Below are positions 17,697 through 30,929 of a DNA stretch of 52,325 bases, piece by piece. The position numbers were made by a program, and so were the translations under genes. The notes beneath the pieces were generated by a model. That model saw only the letters and a list, made by a program, of their open reading frames with translations. It was not told the DNA's origin and did not search any database. Where the stretch lies: positions 1-52,325 of the forward strand of contig JAKVKU010000018.1 in assembly GCA_022484695.1 (NCBI GenBank), read 5' to 3'. How positions within the stretch are numbered: the first letter of the stretch is position 1; each line of letters starts with the position of its first letter. The stretch comes from Lactobacillus sp. GTDB taxonomy: Bacteria; Bacillota; Bacilli; Lactobacillales; Lactobacillaceae.

Positions 17697-18983
17697 TCAT
17701 TTGAAAATATCATTAAGGGTTTGGCCATCAATATCTTGGGGCATTGTCAAACCTAAAATTTTGGCAAAAGTCGGTGCTTCATCAATTAAACGGGCATTGG
17801 GGATTTTATAATTGCGTTTAATCTCAGGCCCATTAAAGAGCAAGGTAGTTTTATAATCTTTTTGAAATGGGGAGTAGCCATGGACGCCGCGATAACGATC
17901 GGGTTGGCCGATTTCATCAGGATTAACGGCTTCCACCACTGGTCCAGTGGCATCGTTAATAAAATAATAGCCTCTTTTTGCTTCACACATAAATGCTGCG
18001 GCAGGGTCTGCCCCATCATGAACCAACTCATCAGGCGGATAAATTCGAGCCACGGCGGGTACAGTTGCTAATAGCGCTTTTAATCGAATTGAATCTTTAA
18101 AATCTGGACGGGTATAAATATAAGTCGTGCCATCACAAGAATTTGCGAAGACCTGCCAATCGTTAGCAATCGTTTCTTTGTTCGTCAAGTGCAACCAGCC
18201 CTGCTCTTTGAATAAGGTATTCAACCGGATCATATGGTCGACATCGATTTGATAGTGATCACCCAAGATTGCAAAGGTCGTATCGTGATACGTATGAGCA
18301 TCTTTGGTGGCTTGAATAATAGTCCCAACACGTTGGTCCAAACGCTGAAGTGCTTGGTAGGCCTGGTCAGAACGGACCCCATAACGGTGGCGATGCGCAT
18401 CCATATCCACTAAATGAATCAAGGTTAAATCTGGCCTTTTACGTTTCAGCGTATCCACCGCACAAGCGGCAATGAAATCATCTAGATAGGGCTGGCGAAT
18501 ACCCCGACGTAACTTGCCGTATTTGGCGTTTAATCTAGCCACAAATAAAGGTGAGCTGGCCCATAGTGAGACCAGGACTTGATTGTTCCAGATGCGATTG
18601 GAGAAAATCTCCGCAATATTATAATCAATCGAGCTCCTGGCGGTCACCGGCCATAAGAAAGCAGCCGTGGTTAAATGGTGGGCTTTAGCAATATCATAGA
18701 GTGGTTGTGATTTAACCGCTTTACGATACCAAAACCAATCCGGTGATTGCCGCGTGCTCTGAATTTTAACGTTATTAACGATGCCGTGCTTATTGGGATA
18801 ATTGCCGGTAATGATCGTTGTATGGGAGGGATATGTAAGGGTCGGCAAGATGGGGTCGATCTCTTGGACATGGGTCCCAGTTTGAATCAACTGACGCAGA
18901 TTAGGCAGTAATTTAAGATGGGCCGGGGCTAAGTCATCGCTACCTAGGGCATCTAAAGAAATAATAACTAGTTTTTTTGACAT
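17697..18983 (-). CDS. Alkaline-phosphatase superfamily phosphodiesterase / nucleotide pyrophosphatase-like protein
   Basis: A type I phosphodiesterase/NPP fold is shown by the metal-binding D11 in ISLDALGS, the nucleophile T50 in TLTYPSHTTIITG, the second metal site LVDMDAHRHRYG, GDHYQIDVDHM, and a late GVHGYSP histidine. Length is 428 aa. No signal peptide or membrane helix is evident, so it is probably cytoplasmic. The substrate is unknown; relatives hydrolyse nucleotide or phospholipid phosphodiesters. It starts 39 bases after the marR stop, with GGGAG upstream, so it is probably read in one unit with marR and may be its target. Confidence 0.87.
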   Translation of the reverse strand: MSKKLVIISLDALGSDDLAPAHLKLLPNLRQLIQTGTHVQEIDPILPTLTYPSHTTIITGNYPNKHGIVNNVKIQSTRQSPDWFWYRKAVKSQPLYDIAKAHHLTTAAFLWPVTARSSIDYNIAEIFSNRIWNNQVLVSLWASSPLFVARLNAKYGKLRRGIRQPYLDDFIAACAVDTLKRKRPDLTLIHLVDMDAHRHRYGVRSDQAYQALQRLDQRVGTIIQATKDAHTYHDTTFAILGDHYQIDVDHMIRLNTLFKEQGWLHLTNKETIANDWQVFANSCDGTTYIYTRPDFKDSIRLKALLATVPAVARIYPPDELVHDGADPAAAFMCEAKRGYYFINDATGPVVEAVNPDEIGQPDRYRGVHGYSPFQKDYKTTLLFNGPEIKRNYKIPNARLIDEAPTFAKILGLTMPQDIDGQTLNDIFK

Positions 18984-19022
18984 GAGAAAACTCCCTTCAT
19001 CAGGAGAATTATAACATAGGAA

Positions 19023-19442
19023 CTATTCTAAGCGTTGAGTGATATCTCGTTGAAAACGGTCTAATAAAACATTGAACAGTTGCGCTTCTTCTTTAGACCA
19101 ATATTTAAATAATTGGGTATTTATTTGGTTAATTGCTGTATTTGCCCGATTAAGAACTTGTAATCCTGCGGCAGTTAACTGATAATGTTTCTGATGGTTA
19201 TTTGTGCTCATGGTACTGTGAATCAATTTTCGCTGGACTAATTGATTTAATTGGCGAGAAAGTGTAGATTTATTAGTTCCAAGGCTTTTTTGAAGACTTG
19301 GTACAGAATTTTGCGTGTTTTGAATTAAATGGAGCAGCACAAATAAGCGCATAGTTAGTTGAAATGGCTTGAGTAATTGGTTCAAGACCTGTTCTAATTT
19401 TTTTGAGGCGTTATAGTAACGCAATATAAAATTTTTCTGCAT
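19023..19442 (-). CDS. MarR-family transcriptional regulator
   Basis: This 139-aa protein has the MarR winged-helix core: a dimerisation helix at the N-terminus, LQKSLGTNKSTLSRQLNQLVQRKLI as the recognition helix region (about residues 53-78), a basic wing HQKHYQLTAAGLQVLN, and a C-terminal helix. The start ATG at 19442 has GGTGAT upstream. It is divergent from rqcH, and the gap contains several dyads suitable for autoregulation. The phosphodiesterase-like gene follows it. The inducer is unknown. Confidence 0.88.
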   Translation of the reverse strand: MQKNFILRYYNASKKLEQVLNQLLKPFQLTMRLFVLLHLIQNTQNSVPSLQKSLGTNKSTLSRQLNQLVQRKLIHSTMSTNNHQKHYQLTAAGLQVLNRANTAINQINTQLFKYWSKEEAQLFNVLLDRFQRDITQRLE

Positions 19443-19456
19443 AATATCACCATAAT

Positions 19457-19490
19457 TGTATTGTACAACTTTAAAGTTTCATTATACAAC
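19457..19490. promoter_or_regulatory. Candidate MarR operator between marR and rqcH
   Basis: The gap holds the palindrome AACTTTAAAGTT (19467-19478), flanked by TTGTACAA (19461-19468) on one side and ATACAA (19484-19489) on the other, so TTGTA and TACAA elements frame the central dyad. Position, directly upstream of marR, suggests autorepression. Confidence 0.45.
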
Positions 19491-19549
19491 ATAACGCCTG
19501 CATTGCGTCATTTTCTAACTTGAATATTTAAAAAGGAGCGAATAAAAAT

Positions 19550-21262
19550 ATGTCTTTTGACGGTGCCTTTACCCATGCCATGGTGCAAGAATTAAAAAAA
19601 GCGTTGGCAGATGGTAAGTTGAATAAAATTCAGCAGCCCTATGACAATGAAGTTATTTTAACAATTCGTAAGAATCGAAAAAATCATACCTTGTTATTGT
19701 CGGCCCACCCTTCCTATGCACGGATACAAATTACTAGAGTCCCCTACAGTAATCCACCAATTCCCACCAAGTTTGTCATGTCTCTGCGAAAGTACTTGGA
19801 TGGAGCTATCGTGAAGTCGATTCAGCAGCAGCATAATGACCGTATAATTCATTTCAGTTTTGCCTCTAGAAATGAATTAGGCGATTTACAGAATTTACGC
19901 TTGATCGTGGAATTGATGGGACGTCACAGTAATATCTTTTTGGTTAACGAAGATTCTCAAAAAATTATTGATTTGGTTCGGCGGATTCCCCAAAGCCAAA
20001 ATTCGTTTCGAGGCTTAATGCCTGGTGATGTTTATCGCCAGCCACCGTACCAAGACAAACTAGATCCCTTTGCCATAACTGCGGCACAACTGGATGATCT
20101 CCAAGTAGCCTTAAGCCAGACCGACACACCAGAGAAATTAATCCAGCAACAAGTTCAGGGCCTAGGCAAAGATACGGTCAATGAGTTAGTATATCAATTA
20201 TCAAATAATGATATATCGTACTGGCCAATTTTTTTTGACCGCTTTAATCAACCTGATCCGACAATCGTCAATACAGCTAAGCGCAGTAATTTTACAGCCT
20301 TTCCTTATGACACCTTATTGAAGGCGGATGAGCCCACGCAAACGGTTCAACACTTCGATAATCTTAGTGAACTACTGGATAGTTATTATGATCAAAAAGC
20401 GCGCCGGGATCGGGTGAAGCAACAAGGCAGCGAATTGATTCACTTTATCAGTTTAGAACTTGATAAGGATAAGAAGAAGATGACCAAGTTGGCTAAAACC
20501 CTGGCTCAATCTGACAACGCTGGGGAATATCGTCTTAAGGGCGAACTTTTGACGACTTATCTCCATCAAGTTACTAAGGGGATGACCACCATCACCCTCC
20601 CCAACTTTTATGACAATGAAAAACCGGTAAAGATCACCCTATCCAATCGGCTCACCCCTTCTGAAAATGCCCAAAAGTTTTTTACCCGTTATCAGAAATT
20701 GAAGAATTCGGTGGCTTTTGTGACGGAACAAATGAAACTCACCCAAGCTGAAATTGATTATTTTGAAGGCATCTTAGCCCAAATTGATATTGCTGAACCC
20801 CAAGACCTAGAAGATATCAAGTTAGAACTACAACGGGAAGGCTACCTGCATAAGAAACAAAAGAAGCAGCGTAAGCCTGCTAAAATCAGTAAACCAGAAG
20901 AATTTTGGGCCACAGATGGCACTAAAATCTTTGTGGGGAAAAATAATTTACAAAACGATCAGTTGACCCTGAAAAAGGCCCGTAAAACTGATACTTGGTT
21001 ACATGCTAAAAATGTCCCCGGGTCCCATGTGATCATCGATAGTGCGACCCCCTCTGACCAAACATTAACAGAAGCCGGTAATTTAGCAGCCTACTTTTCG
21101 AAGTCCCGTTATTCGGCATCCGTACCCGTGGATTATGTACAAGTTAAAAAAGTTCATAAACCTAACGGCGCTAAACCAGGCTTTGTGATTTATGAAGGCC
21201 AAAAGACCCTTTATATCACGCCTAAAGAAGATTTAGTCACCCAATTGCGGCAAAAGCCATAA
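19550..21262 (+). CDS. rqcH: Rqc2/RqcH homologue (NFACT family, formerly fibronectin-binding protein)
   Basis: RqcH binds obstructed 50S-peptidyl-tRNA complexes and adds C-terminal alanine tails that mark stalled peptides for degradation. The domain order is NFACT-N (about 1-180, with VELMGRHSNIFLV), a helix-hairpin-helix region, a long coiled coil (about 285-430), and NFACT-R (about 445-550) with TDTWLHAKNVPGSHVII. Length of 570 aa is typical. Similar proteins are annotated as fibronectin-binding FbpA, but no signal peptide or LPXTG is present. AAAGGAG precedes the ATG. A strong hairpin shared with pyrE closes the gene. Confidence 0.93.
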   Translation: MSFDGAFTHAMVQELKKALADGKLNKIQQPYDNEVILTIRKNRKNHTLLLSAHPSYARIQITRVPYSNPPIPTKFVMSLRKYLDGAIVKSIQQQHNDRIIHFSFASRNELGDLQNLRLIVELMGRHSNIFLVNEDSQKIIDLVRRIPQSQNSFRGLMPGDVYRQPPYQDKLDPFAITAAQLDDLQVALSQTDTPEKLIQQQVQGLGKDTVNELVYQLSNNDISYWPIFFDRFNQPDPTIVNTAKRSNFTAFPYDTLLKADEPTQTVQHFDNLSELLDSYYDQKARRDRVKQQGSELIHFISLELDKDKKKMTKLAKTLAQSDNAGEYRLKGELLTTYLHQVTKGMTTITLPNFYDNEKPVKITLSNRLTPSENAQKFFTRYQKLKNSVAFVTEQMKLTQAEIDYFEGILAQIDIAEPQDLEDIKLELQREGYLHKKQKKQRKPAKISKPEEFWATDGTKIFVGKNNLQNDQLTLKKARKTDTWLHAKNVPGSHVIIDSATPSDQTLTEAGNLAAYFSKSRYSASVPVDYVQVKKVHKPNGAKPGFVIYEGQKTLYITPKEDLVTQLRQKP

Positions 21263-21270
21263 AACTGCCA

Positions 21271-21312
21271 AAACAAAAAAGATATACTCAACTGGGTATA
21301 TCTTTTTTGTTT
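21271..21312. terminator. Bidirectional terminator between rqcH and pyrE
   Basis: AAACAAAAAAGATATAC (21271-21287) is perfectly complementary to GTATATCTTTTTTGTTT (21296-21312). Each strand ends in a T-rich run, so it can serve both converging units. Confidence 0.93.
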
Positions 21313-21316
21313 GCTT

Positions 21317-21961
21317 TTATTCAAAGCGCTTTGACCATTTTTGGGGATCTTCACGCCATTGGTGTAATGAATCTAACATCGTTTCACTGATGTACTTTTC
21401 TTGGAGCGCCACATCGATCAAGGTACTGTAATTGGTTAGTGTTTCAAAAGGTATACCAGCTGCTTTAAAGTTGTCATAGACGGCAGCTAATTGATAGCTG
21501 AAAATACCAGCTACGCCAATCACTTCAGCCCCCTCTTGTTGGGCCGCCTTCGCAGCACTGAGCACACTACCCCCAGTTGACAGCAAGTCATCGATGACGA
21601 CTGTCTTTTGCCCTTTGATCAGGTGGCCTTCGATCTGATTACCCTTCCCGTGGTCTTTGGGTTTAGATCGAATATAGACCATCGGTAAACCTAATAACTC
21701 GGCAACCCAAGCGGCATGGGGAATCCCAGCAGTGGCGGTGCCGGCAATCACTTCGACACTAGAAAAATTTCTGGAAATTATATCTGCCAGGCCTTGGGCG
21801 ATATGTTTGCGGACAATCGGATAAGCTAAGGTAATGCGATTGTCACAATAAATTGGACTGTGGAGACCACTGGCCCAAGTAAATGGTTTTTCTGGTGATA
21901 AAAATACGGCTTCAACACTCAGTAAGTCTTTAGCGACTTGTTTTGCAATTGAATCTGTCAT
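21317..21961 (-). CDS. pyrE: Orotate phosphoribosyltransferase
   Basis: This enzyme joins orotate to PRPP to form OMP. The PRPP loop is VVIDDLLSTGGSVLSAA, and the flexible catalytic loop includes RSKPKDHGKGNQIEG. The ATG at 21961 was chosen because GGGAG lies at 21973-21977 and it starts two bases after the pyrF stop; an in-frame upstream TTG has no ribosome site. This gives 214 aa. It is the last gene of the pyr operon, directly followed by the bidirectional terminator. Confidence 0.96.
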   Translation of the reverse strand: MTDSIAKQVAKDLLSVEAVFLSPEKPFTWASGLHSPIYCDNRITLAYPIVRKHIAQGLADIISRNFSSVEVIAGTATAGIPHAAWVAELLGLPMVYIRSKPKDHGKGNQIEGHLIKGQKTVVIDDLLSTGGSVLSAAKAAQQEGAEVIGVAGIFSYQLAAVYDNFKAAGIPFETLTNYSTLIDVALQEKYISETMLDSLHQWREDPQKWSKRFE

Positions 21962-21963
21962 AG

Positions 21964-24379
<2,416 letters not shown>

Positions 24380-24397
24380 TGGTTGGCCACCTTCTTT

Positions 24398-27300
24398 TTA
24401 TAACGGATTTGTCACAAAACTCTTGGATTCTAGGACACTTAAGATCGCATCGGCAGTATCTAAGGAAGTAAACAGCGGAATGCCATGCATGATGGCCATT
24501 TCTCGGATCTCCACACCATCTTTAGCACTCTTACTGTCTGTACCAATGGTGTTGATCACCGCTTGAATTTTACCAGCCTCTAAATCATACAACAAATTTT
24601 CATCAGATTCATGAATTTTTTGAACGGCCTTTACATTTAGACCGTGTTCTTCAAAGTAGGCTTCTGTGCCCTTCGTTCCTAAAATCTGATAACCCACAGC
24701 CCGGAAGCGTTTGGCTAAGGCTAAAGCTTCATCTTTATCCGCATCGGCCACAGTAAACAAGATATTGCCATGGTCTGGTAAATGTAACTTGGCGGCTTCA
24801 AAAGCTTTGTATAAGGCTTTTTCTAAAGTTGTATCTGAACCCATCACTTCACCAGTGGATTTCATTTCTGGGCCCAATAAACTATCGACCTTGGCAAGTT
24901 TAGAAAATGAGAAAACTGGTGCTTTGACATGGATCAGCTTACTTGGTGCAGCCAAGCCATCTTGATAACCTAGGTCGACTAATTTCTTACCTAAGACAAC
25001 TTGGGTGGCCACTTGGGCCATGGAGATCCCGGTGACTTTACTCAAGAATGGCACCGTTCGACTAGCCCGGGGGTTAACTTCGATGACATAAGGGACGTTG
25101 TCATGGATAACAAATTGCACATTCATCATCCCGATACAATTCATGGCCAGGGCCAGCTTTTTCGTGTAAGCAACAATCGTATCCTGCACAGTTTGGCTCA
25201 TTTTTTGCGGTGGGTAAACCGCCATGGAATCACCAGAATGGACACCGGCCCGTTCAATGTGTTCCATAATACCCGGAATCAAGACCGTTTGGCTGTCACA
25301 AATGGCATCCACTTCACATTCTTGACCGACTAAATAACTATCGATCAAAACCGGATGTTCATTAGATGCTTTTACAGCATTGGTCATATAGTTGTTAAGT
25401 TCTTTTTCATTATGAACGATTTCCATCGCCCGGCCACCGAGGACATAACTTGGGCGCACTAAAACCGGATACCCAATCTTTTCTGCGACAGCTGGCGCTT
25501 GGGCCGCATCAGTGACGGTATCGCCAATGGGATGTTTAATATTTTCAGCAACAATCACTTGTTCAAATTGATCCCGATCTTCAGCCCGATCTAAATCAGC
25601 TAGTTGGGTCCCTAAAATCTTGACCCCGTGGGCAACTAACGGTGCGGCTAAGTTAATAGCTGTTTGGCCGCCAAATTGCACAATAACGCCAATGGGATTT
25701 TCCAAGTCGATGACATTTAAGACATCTTCATCTGTCAGGGGTTCAAAGTATAATTTATCTGAAATGGAAAAATCAGTCGAAACTGTTTCGGGATTACTGT
25801 TCATGATAATGGCTTCATAACCGGCTTTTTGAATGGCTTCAACGGAATGGACCGTGGCATAATCGAATTCGACACCCTGGCCAATTCGAATGGGACCAGA
25901 ACCAAGCACTAAAACAGATGGTTTTTTAGAAACCAAACTTTCATTTTCCATTTCGTAACTGCTATAAAAGTAAGGTGTTGTGGATTCAAATTCCCCAGCA
26001 CAGGTGTCCACCATTTTATAAACGGGGATCAACTTGTGCGCTTTGCGTAAGTTGCGGACCGCATCTGGGTCAGTCTGCCATAACTTAGCAATCTCCACAT
26101 CGGCGAAGCCGTTTTTCTTGGCAGTTGTCAGTATGTCAATGTCTTGGGGATGGGTGGCTAAAGCCTGTTCCAGTTCAATGATGTGCTGGATTTTATCTAA
26201 GAAGAAAATATCAATTTTAGAAAGTTCGGCTAATTCTTCAACGGTATAACCCCGGCGCAGGGCCTCGGCAAGATAAAATAGGCGATCATCTTGGGGATGG
26301 ATAATTTTATCGGAAACTTGGTCATCGATCACTTCACTTAATTCCGGCATCTCGAGATGAATGGTGCCGATTTCCAAGGAACGAACGGCCTTTAAAAGGC
26401 TTTCCTCCACATTACGACCAATGGCCATAACTTCACCGGTAGCCTTCATTTGGGTGCCTAAATTGCGATCACCCTTTTCAAATTTATCAAAGGGCCACCG
26501 GGGAATTTTAGCCACTACATAATCTAGGGCAGGTTCAAATTCAGCATAGGTCGTTTCCGTCACTGGATTTTTGATTTCATCTAAAGTTAGCCCAACGGCA
26601 ATTTTAGCGGCCATTTTGGCGATCGGATAACCAGTCGCTTTTGAAGCTAGGGCTGAAGACCGACTGACCCGGGGGTTAACCTCGATAATATAATAGTTGA
26701 AACTATTGGGATCTAAGGCTAACTGAACGTTACAGCCACCTTCGATTTTTAAAGCGCGAATAATTTTTAAAGAAGCATCCCGTAACATCTGGACTTCTTT
26801 ATCAGACAAGGTTTGAACTGGGGCAAATACGATGGAATCACCGGTATGTATCCCCACTGGATCAAAATTCTCCATGTTGCAGACCACCATGGCATTGTCG
26901 GCGGAATCCCGCATGACTTCAAATTCGATTTCCTTATAACCAGCAATGCTTTGTTCTACTAAAACCTGGGTGACGGGTGATAACGCCAGACCGTTTTCCA
27001 CGATCTCTTGCAGTTCAATATCATTGTTGGCGATCCCACCACCGGTACCGCCTAAGGTAAAGGCCGGGCGAATAATCACAGGATAACCGATTTTGTCCAC
27101 AAAATCCTTGGCTTCTGCTAAGGTATAAGCAATATGGGATTCAGGGATTGGTTCATGGAGCTTTTGCATGAGTTCTTTGAACTGCTCACGATCTTCGGCT
27201 TGATCGATGGCTGATAATTTAGTGCCCAATAATTCAATACCTAATTCATCTAAAATCCCGGAGTGCGATAAGGACATCGCCATATTCAGGCCCGTTTGGC

Positions 27301-27574
27301 CACCTAATGTTGGCACAATGGCATCTGGCAGTTCTTTACGAAGGATTTGGGAGACAAATTCTTCAGTAATCGGTTCAATATAAACCTTATCGGCAATTTC
27401 TTTGTCGGTCATAATGGTGGCAGGATTGGAATTGATTAAGACAACCTCATAACCCTCTTCTTTTAAAGCTAAACAAGCCTGAGTCCCTGAATAATCGAAT
27501 TCTGCGGCTTGCCCAATCACAATCGGGCCAGAGCCAATTACCAAAATTTTATGCAGATCCGTACGTTTAGGCAT
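24398..27574 (-). CDS. carB: Carbamoyl-phosphate synthase large subunit
   Basis: The large subunit makes carbamoyl phosphate from bicarbonate, ammonia and two ATP. The duplicated ATP-grasp halves are visible: [20 protein letters not shown] at the start and [19 protein letters not shown] near the middle, each with [12 protein letters not shown] or [12 protein letters not shown]. The C-terminal MGS-like allosteric domain (last 130 residues) ends the protein. Length of 1058 aa is normal. It belongs to the pyr operon 18 bases after carA, so it is the pyrimidine-responsive copy (also called pyrAB). Confidence 0.97.
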   Translation of the reverse strand: MPKRTDLHKILVIGSGPIVIGQAAEFDYSGTQACLALKEEGYEVVLINSNPATIMTDKEIADKVYIEPITEEFVSQILRKELPDAIVPTLGGQTGLNMAMSLSHSGILDELGIELLGTKLSAIDQAEDREQFKELMQKLHEPIPESHIAYTLAEAKDFVDKIGYPVIIRPAFTLGGTGGGIANNDIELQEIVENGLALSPVTQVLVEQSIAGYKEIEFEVMRDSADNAMVVCNMENFDPVGIHTGDSIVFAPVQTLSDKEVQMLRDASLKIIRALKIEGGCNVQLALDPNSFNYYIIEVNPRVSRSSALASKATGYPIAKMAAKIAVGLTLDEIKNPVTETTYAEFEPALDYVVAKIPRWPFDKFEKGDRNLGTQMKATGEVMAIGRNVEESLLKAVRSLEIGTIHLEMPELSEVIDDQVSDKIIHPQDDRLFYLAEALRRGYTVEELAELSKIDIFFLDKIQHIIELEQALATHPQDIDILTTAKKNGFADVEIAKLWQTDPDAVRNLRKAHKLIPVYKMVDTCAGEFESTTPYFYSSYEMENESLVSKKPSVLVLGSGPIRIGQGVEFDYATVHSVEAIQKAGYEAIIMNSNPETVSTDFSISDKLYFEPLTDEDVLNVIDLENPIGVIVQFGGQTAINLAAPLVAHGVKILGTQLADLDRAEDRDQFEQVIVAENIKHPIGDTVTDAAQAPAVAEKIGYPVLVRPSYVLGGRAMEIVHNEKELNNYMTNAVKASNEHPVLIDSYLVGQECEVDAICDSQTVLIPGIMEHIERAGVHSGDSMAVYPPQKMSQTVQDTIVAYTKKLALAMNCIGMMNVQFVIHDNVPYVIEVNPRASRTVPFLSKVTGISMAQVATQVVLGKKLVDLGYQDGLAAPSKLIHVKAPVFSFSKLAKVDSLLGPEMKSTGEVMGSDTTLEKALYKAFEAAKLHLPDHGNILFTVADADKDEALALAKRFRAVGYQILGTKGTEAYFEEHGLNVKAVQKIHESDENLLYDLEAGKIQAVINTIGTDSKSAKDGVEIREMAIMHGIPLFTSLDTADAILSVLESKSFVTNPL

Positions 27575-27592
27575 ATTCTTATCGTTTCCTTC

Positions 27593-28687
27593 CTAATCTC
27601 CGAATTTTTCCTGTTTTTGTTTCAATTTGAAGGCATCAATCATTTCCATGAACTCATCAAATAAATGATGGGCATCGTGGGGACCAGGGGCAGCGTCTGG
27701 ATGAAATTGGACTGAAAACGCTGGATAGAAACGATGTCTTAGGCCTTCAACAGAATGATCATTGATCTCTTCATGGGTGATCATCAACTGATCTTTATCA
27801 ACAGAAGCTGCTCTGACAGCATAACCGTGGTTTTGTGAGGTGAAGTCGATCCGACCAGTGGCAATTTCTCTAACGGGATGATTAAATCCCCGGTGGCCAA
27901 AGCGCATTTTATAAGTTTCACAGCCATTGGCTAAAGCTAATAGTTGATGGCCTAGGCAAATGCCAAAAATGGGTATTTTACCTTGGATGCTTTGAATCAT
28001 TTCAATGGCTTCTGGCACATCGGTGGGATTCCCTGGGCCATTGGTTAACATGACGCCATCTGGGTCTAAGTTCAAAATTTCTGCGGCACTTGTATTGTAA
28101 GGGACAACGGTAACGTTACAATTACGTCTGGAGAATTCTCTTAAAATAGAATGTTTCAGACCAAAATCCACCACCACAATATTACGCCCCATATCTGGGC
28201 TAGGATAAGCTTGGGAAGTGGAAACTTGTTGGACCTGATTTTTAGGTAAGACTAAAGCTTTCAATTGATCAAAGGCATGATCATCAGCTGCGTCCATAAT
28301 GCTGGCCTTCATGGTCCCTTCTGAACGAATTCGTTTGGTCAACGCACGGGTATCAATACCACTGATCCCAGGAATTTTTTTAGCTTTCAAAAATTCATCT
28401 AAAGATAATTGGTTGCGCCAATTGCTGGCCCGTCTAGCGGCTTCGTGGACGACAACACCTTTACAAGTTGGAATAATGGATTCATAATCATCCCGATTAA
28501 TGCCGTAATTGCCAATCAAAGGATAAGTAAAGGTTACAATTTGACCATTATAGGACTGATCAGTGATGGTCTCTTGATAACCACTCATCCCCGTATTGAA
28601 AACAATTTCACCTGTCGTTGTGACCGGAGCGCCAAAGCCGGTACCTTCAAAGACGCTACCGTCTTCTAAAATTAAATAGCGTTTCAT
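27593..28687 (-). CDS. carA: Carbamoyl-phosphate synthase small subunit (glutaminase)
   Basis: This class I glutamine amidotransferase supplies ammonia to CarB. The nucleophile cysteine is in [15 protein letters not shown]. The remaining triad region reads [14 protein letters not shown]: the His is kept, but the usual Glu (HPEASPGP in E. coli) is Asp. Length is 364 aa. Its ATG overlaps the pyrC stop by ATGA with GGAGGA inside the pyrC end. Confidence 0.96.
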   Translation of the reverse strand: MKRYLILEDGSVFEGTGFGAPVTTTGEIVFNTGMSGYQETITDQSYNGQIVTFTYPLIGNYGINRDDYESIIPTCKGVVVHEAARRASNWRNQLSLDEFLKAKKIPGISGIDTRALTKRIRSEGTMKASIMDAADDHAFDQLKALVLPKNQVQQVSTSQAYPSPDMGRNIVVVDFGLKHSILREFSRRNCNVTVVPYNTSAAEILNLDPDGVMLTNGPGNPTDVPEAIEMIQSIQGKIPIFGICLGHQLLALANGCETYKMRFGHRGFNHPVREIATGRIDFTSQNHGYAVRAASVDKDQLMITHEEINDHSVEGLRHRFYPAFSVQFHPDAAPGPHDAHHLFDEFMEMIDAFKLKQKQEKFGD

Positions 28688-29973
28688 TGTTGTCCTCCTA
28701 AGCTTGGAAATGCAACGCGTTTTCCTGACACAAAGGTTGCTCTAGGCCAGCCTAAGACTGTGTCATTAATGAAAGGTGTATTTTTACCCTTGGACACAAA
28801 GTCTTGGACTTTAATGACATGTTCATGGGTTAAATCAAAGATAGCAATATCCGCCGTGCCGCCAACTTGTAACTTGCCGGCTGGTAAGTTGAATAGATCC
28901 GCGGGACGATCACTCATCAAATGCAACAGCTGTTCTAAGGATAAGATATGGGTTTTCACAAAGGCCGTGTAAAGAATTGGAAAAGCTGTTTCCGAACCTG
29001 TGATCCCAAACGCTGCTGTTTTCATTGAGCCAGACTTCTCAGAAACACTGTGAGGCGCATGATCGGTTGCGACACAATCGATTGTACCATCTAATAGCCC
29101 TTCAATGCAGGCTTGGCGGTCTGCAAATGATCTTAACGGTGGATTCATCTTCATCATGGGATCATCTTTGACGATCATGGCATCATCTAAGACTAAATGA
29201 TGGGGTGAAACTTCACAGCTTACGTTGATACCCGCTTGTTTAGCAGCGCGGACTTGGCGGACACTTTCAGCTGTCGAGATGTGACAAATATGATAATGGG
29301 CCCCGGTGGCTTGAGCTAATTCAATATCCCGGGCCACTTGACTGGATTCTGAAACGGCTAAAATCCCAGGTAGGCCTAATTTATCGGCATAAGGCCCCGC
29401 GTTCATCACCCCACCGCGGACTAAAGAGTTGTCTTCAACATGGGCGACAATGGGTAAGTCCACAGATTTTGCAGCAGCCATGGCATCATACATAGTGCCG
29501 GCCAGTTGAACGCCTTTGCCATCGTTACTAAAGGCAAAGGCGCCAGCGGCCTTCATGCCCTGCCAATCCACTAATTCAGTAGAAGTTAAGTCCTTGGTGA
29601 TGGGGGCATATTGGTGAATATGCACGTGTCCTTCAGCGGCATTACGTTGCAATTGTTTTTTTAATAGGTCCGGGGTATTGGGTACGGGATCAAGATTAGG
29701 CATGGCACAGACGGTGGTAAAACCGCCGTGGGCCGCAGCTAAACTGCCCGTGGCAATCGTTTCTTTATAGGTGAAACCAGGATCTCTGAAATGTACGTGG
29801 ACATCTACCAAGCCTGGGGCAACTAATTGCTTGGCCGCATCAAAAGTTGGCACGCCAGCTTCAACTTGAATATTTGGGGCAATAGCCTTGATGGTTTCAC
29901 CGTCGATCAAAACATCGGCGACTTGTAATTTATCTTCAAAAAAAACAGTTCCGTTTTTAATAAGAAATGGCAT
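28684..29973 (-). CDS. pyrC: Dihydroorotase
   Basis: This zinc amidohydrolase cyclises carbamoyl-aspartate to dihydroorotate. The metal-binding H59 and H61 are in [10 protein letters not shown], with the later histidines in VAHVEDN and HYHICHIST and the Asp in [10 protein letters not shown]. Length is 429 aa, the class I (Bacillus-type) form. The gene starts 17 bases inside the 3' end of pyrB behind AGGAG. Confidence 0.97.
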   Translation of the reverse strand: MPFLIKNGTVFFEDKLQVADVLIDGETIKAIAPNIQVEAGVPTFDAAKQLVAPGLVDVHVHFRDPGFTYKETIATGSLAAAHGGFTTVCAMPNLDPVPNTPDLLKKQLQRNAAEGHVHIHQYAPITKDLTSTELVDWQGMKAAGAFAFSNDGKGVQLAGTMYDAMAAAKSVDLPIVAHVEDNSLVRGGVMNAGPYADKLGLPGILAVSESSQVARDIELAQATGAHYHICHISTAESVRQVRAAKQAGINVSCEVSPHHLVLDDAMIVKDDPMMKMNPPLRSFADRQACIEGLLDGTIDCVATDHAPHSVSEKSGSMKTAAFGITGSETAFPILYTAFVKTHILSLEQLLHLMSDRPADLFNLPAGKLQVGGTADIAIFDLTHEHVIKVQDFVSKGKNTPFINDTVLGWPRATFVSGKRVAFPSLGGQQ

Positions 29974-30928
29974 TTGTTTTGACTCCTATCTTGATTGAGG
30001 ATTGGGGCATCAATAAATTATGGCCGGCCAATAAACTCTCTAAGATGGTCATCCGGGTGTAAACACCATTTGTCATTTGTTCAAAAATTCGTGATTGGGA
30101 GCATTCTACTAAATCAGAAGCAATTTCTACACCGCGGTTAACTGGCGCTGGGTGCATGATGATGGCCGTTGGTTTCAAAGTTTTAGCCCGGGCATGGGTC
30201 AAACCATATTGGGCATGGTAGGTTTCCTTAGAGAAGGTTTGGTTAGATTGGTCCGTTAAACGTTCGTGTTGTACCCGTAGCAACATCAAGACATCGACTT
30301 GTTGAACCAATTCGTCCATTTCAACCCGTGTACCATAGCTGTCAAATTCAGCATCGTACCATTGATCTGGGGCACAGAATACCAAGTTAACGCCGAGTTT
30401 TTTGAGTAACATCATGTTGGAACGGGCAACTCGAGAATGGGCTAAGTCGCCGGCGATGCCGACAGTCAAGCCTCTGAAATGACCAAATTCTTCATAAATC
30501 GTCATCATGTCTAACAAGCATTGGGATGGATGTTGACCAGCACCGTCGCCGGCGTTGGCAATGGCGATTTTACGGGGTTGTTGAATCAAATCTTCGTAAT
30601 AGTCATCTTTAGAATGCCGAATCACAGCAATGTCAGCACCGATAGATTCCACGGTTTTAACAGTATCATGTAGAGATTCACCTTTAGAAACAGAACTCGT
30701 TTTAGCATCAAAGCTTAAAACATGCAAGCCAAGTTTTTCCTCAGCCATTTCAAAACTTGTATGGGTCCGCGTACTATTTTCAAAGAATAAGTTAATGGCA
30801 TAAACGGGGCGTTTTAATTGAATTTGTGCACCGCGTTTAAAAGCTTGCGAACGTAAGACGATATCCATGACATCATCGGGGGTAAGATCAGCAACGGTTA
30901 CAAAGTTTTGTTTTTTAAGAATTGACAT
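29957..30928 (-). CDS. pyrB: Aspartate carbamoyltransferase catalytic subunit
   Basis: This enzyme condenses carbamoyl phosphate with aspartate. The carbamoyl-phosphate loop is [12 protein letters not shown] with S52, T53, R54 and T55. [12 protein letters not shown] and [12 protein letters not shown] are the other conserved blocks. The ATG at 30928 was preferred over a GTG 21 bases upstream because AGGGAAG is well spaced and it begins one base after the pyrP stop, giving 323 aa. No regulatory pyrI gene is present, as usual in Firmicutes. Confidence 0.96.
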   Translation of the reverse strand: MSILKKQNFVTVADLTPDDVMDIVLRSQAFKRGAQIQLKRPVYAINLFFENSTRTHTSFEMAEEKLGLHVLSFDAKTSSVSKGESLHDTVKTVESIGADIAVIRHSKDDYYEDLIQQPRKIAIANAGDGAGQHPSQCLLDMMTIYEEFGHFRGLTVGIAGDLAHSRVARSNMMLLKKLGVNLVFCAPDQWYDAEFDSYGTRVEMDELVQQVDVLMLLRVQHERLTDQSNQTFSKETYHAQYGLTHARAKTLKPTAIIMHPAPVNRGVEIASDLVECSQSRIFEQMTNGVYTRMTILESLLAGHNLLMPQSSIKIGVKTNAISY

Positions 30929-30929
30929 A

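Noticed and set aside
19550-21262. Surface fibronectin-binding adhesin
   Set aside because: There is no signal peptide or cell-wall anchor, and the domain order is that of RqcH.
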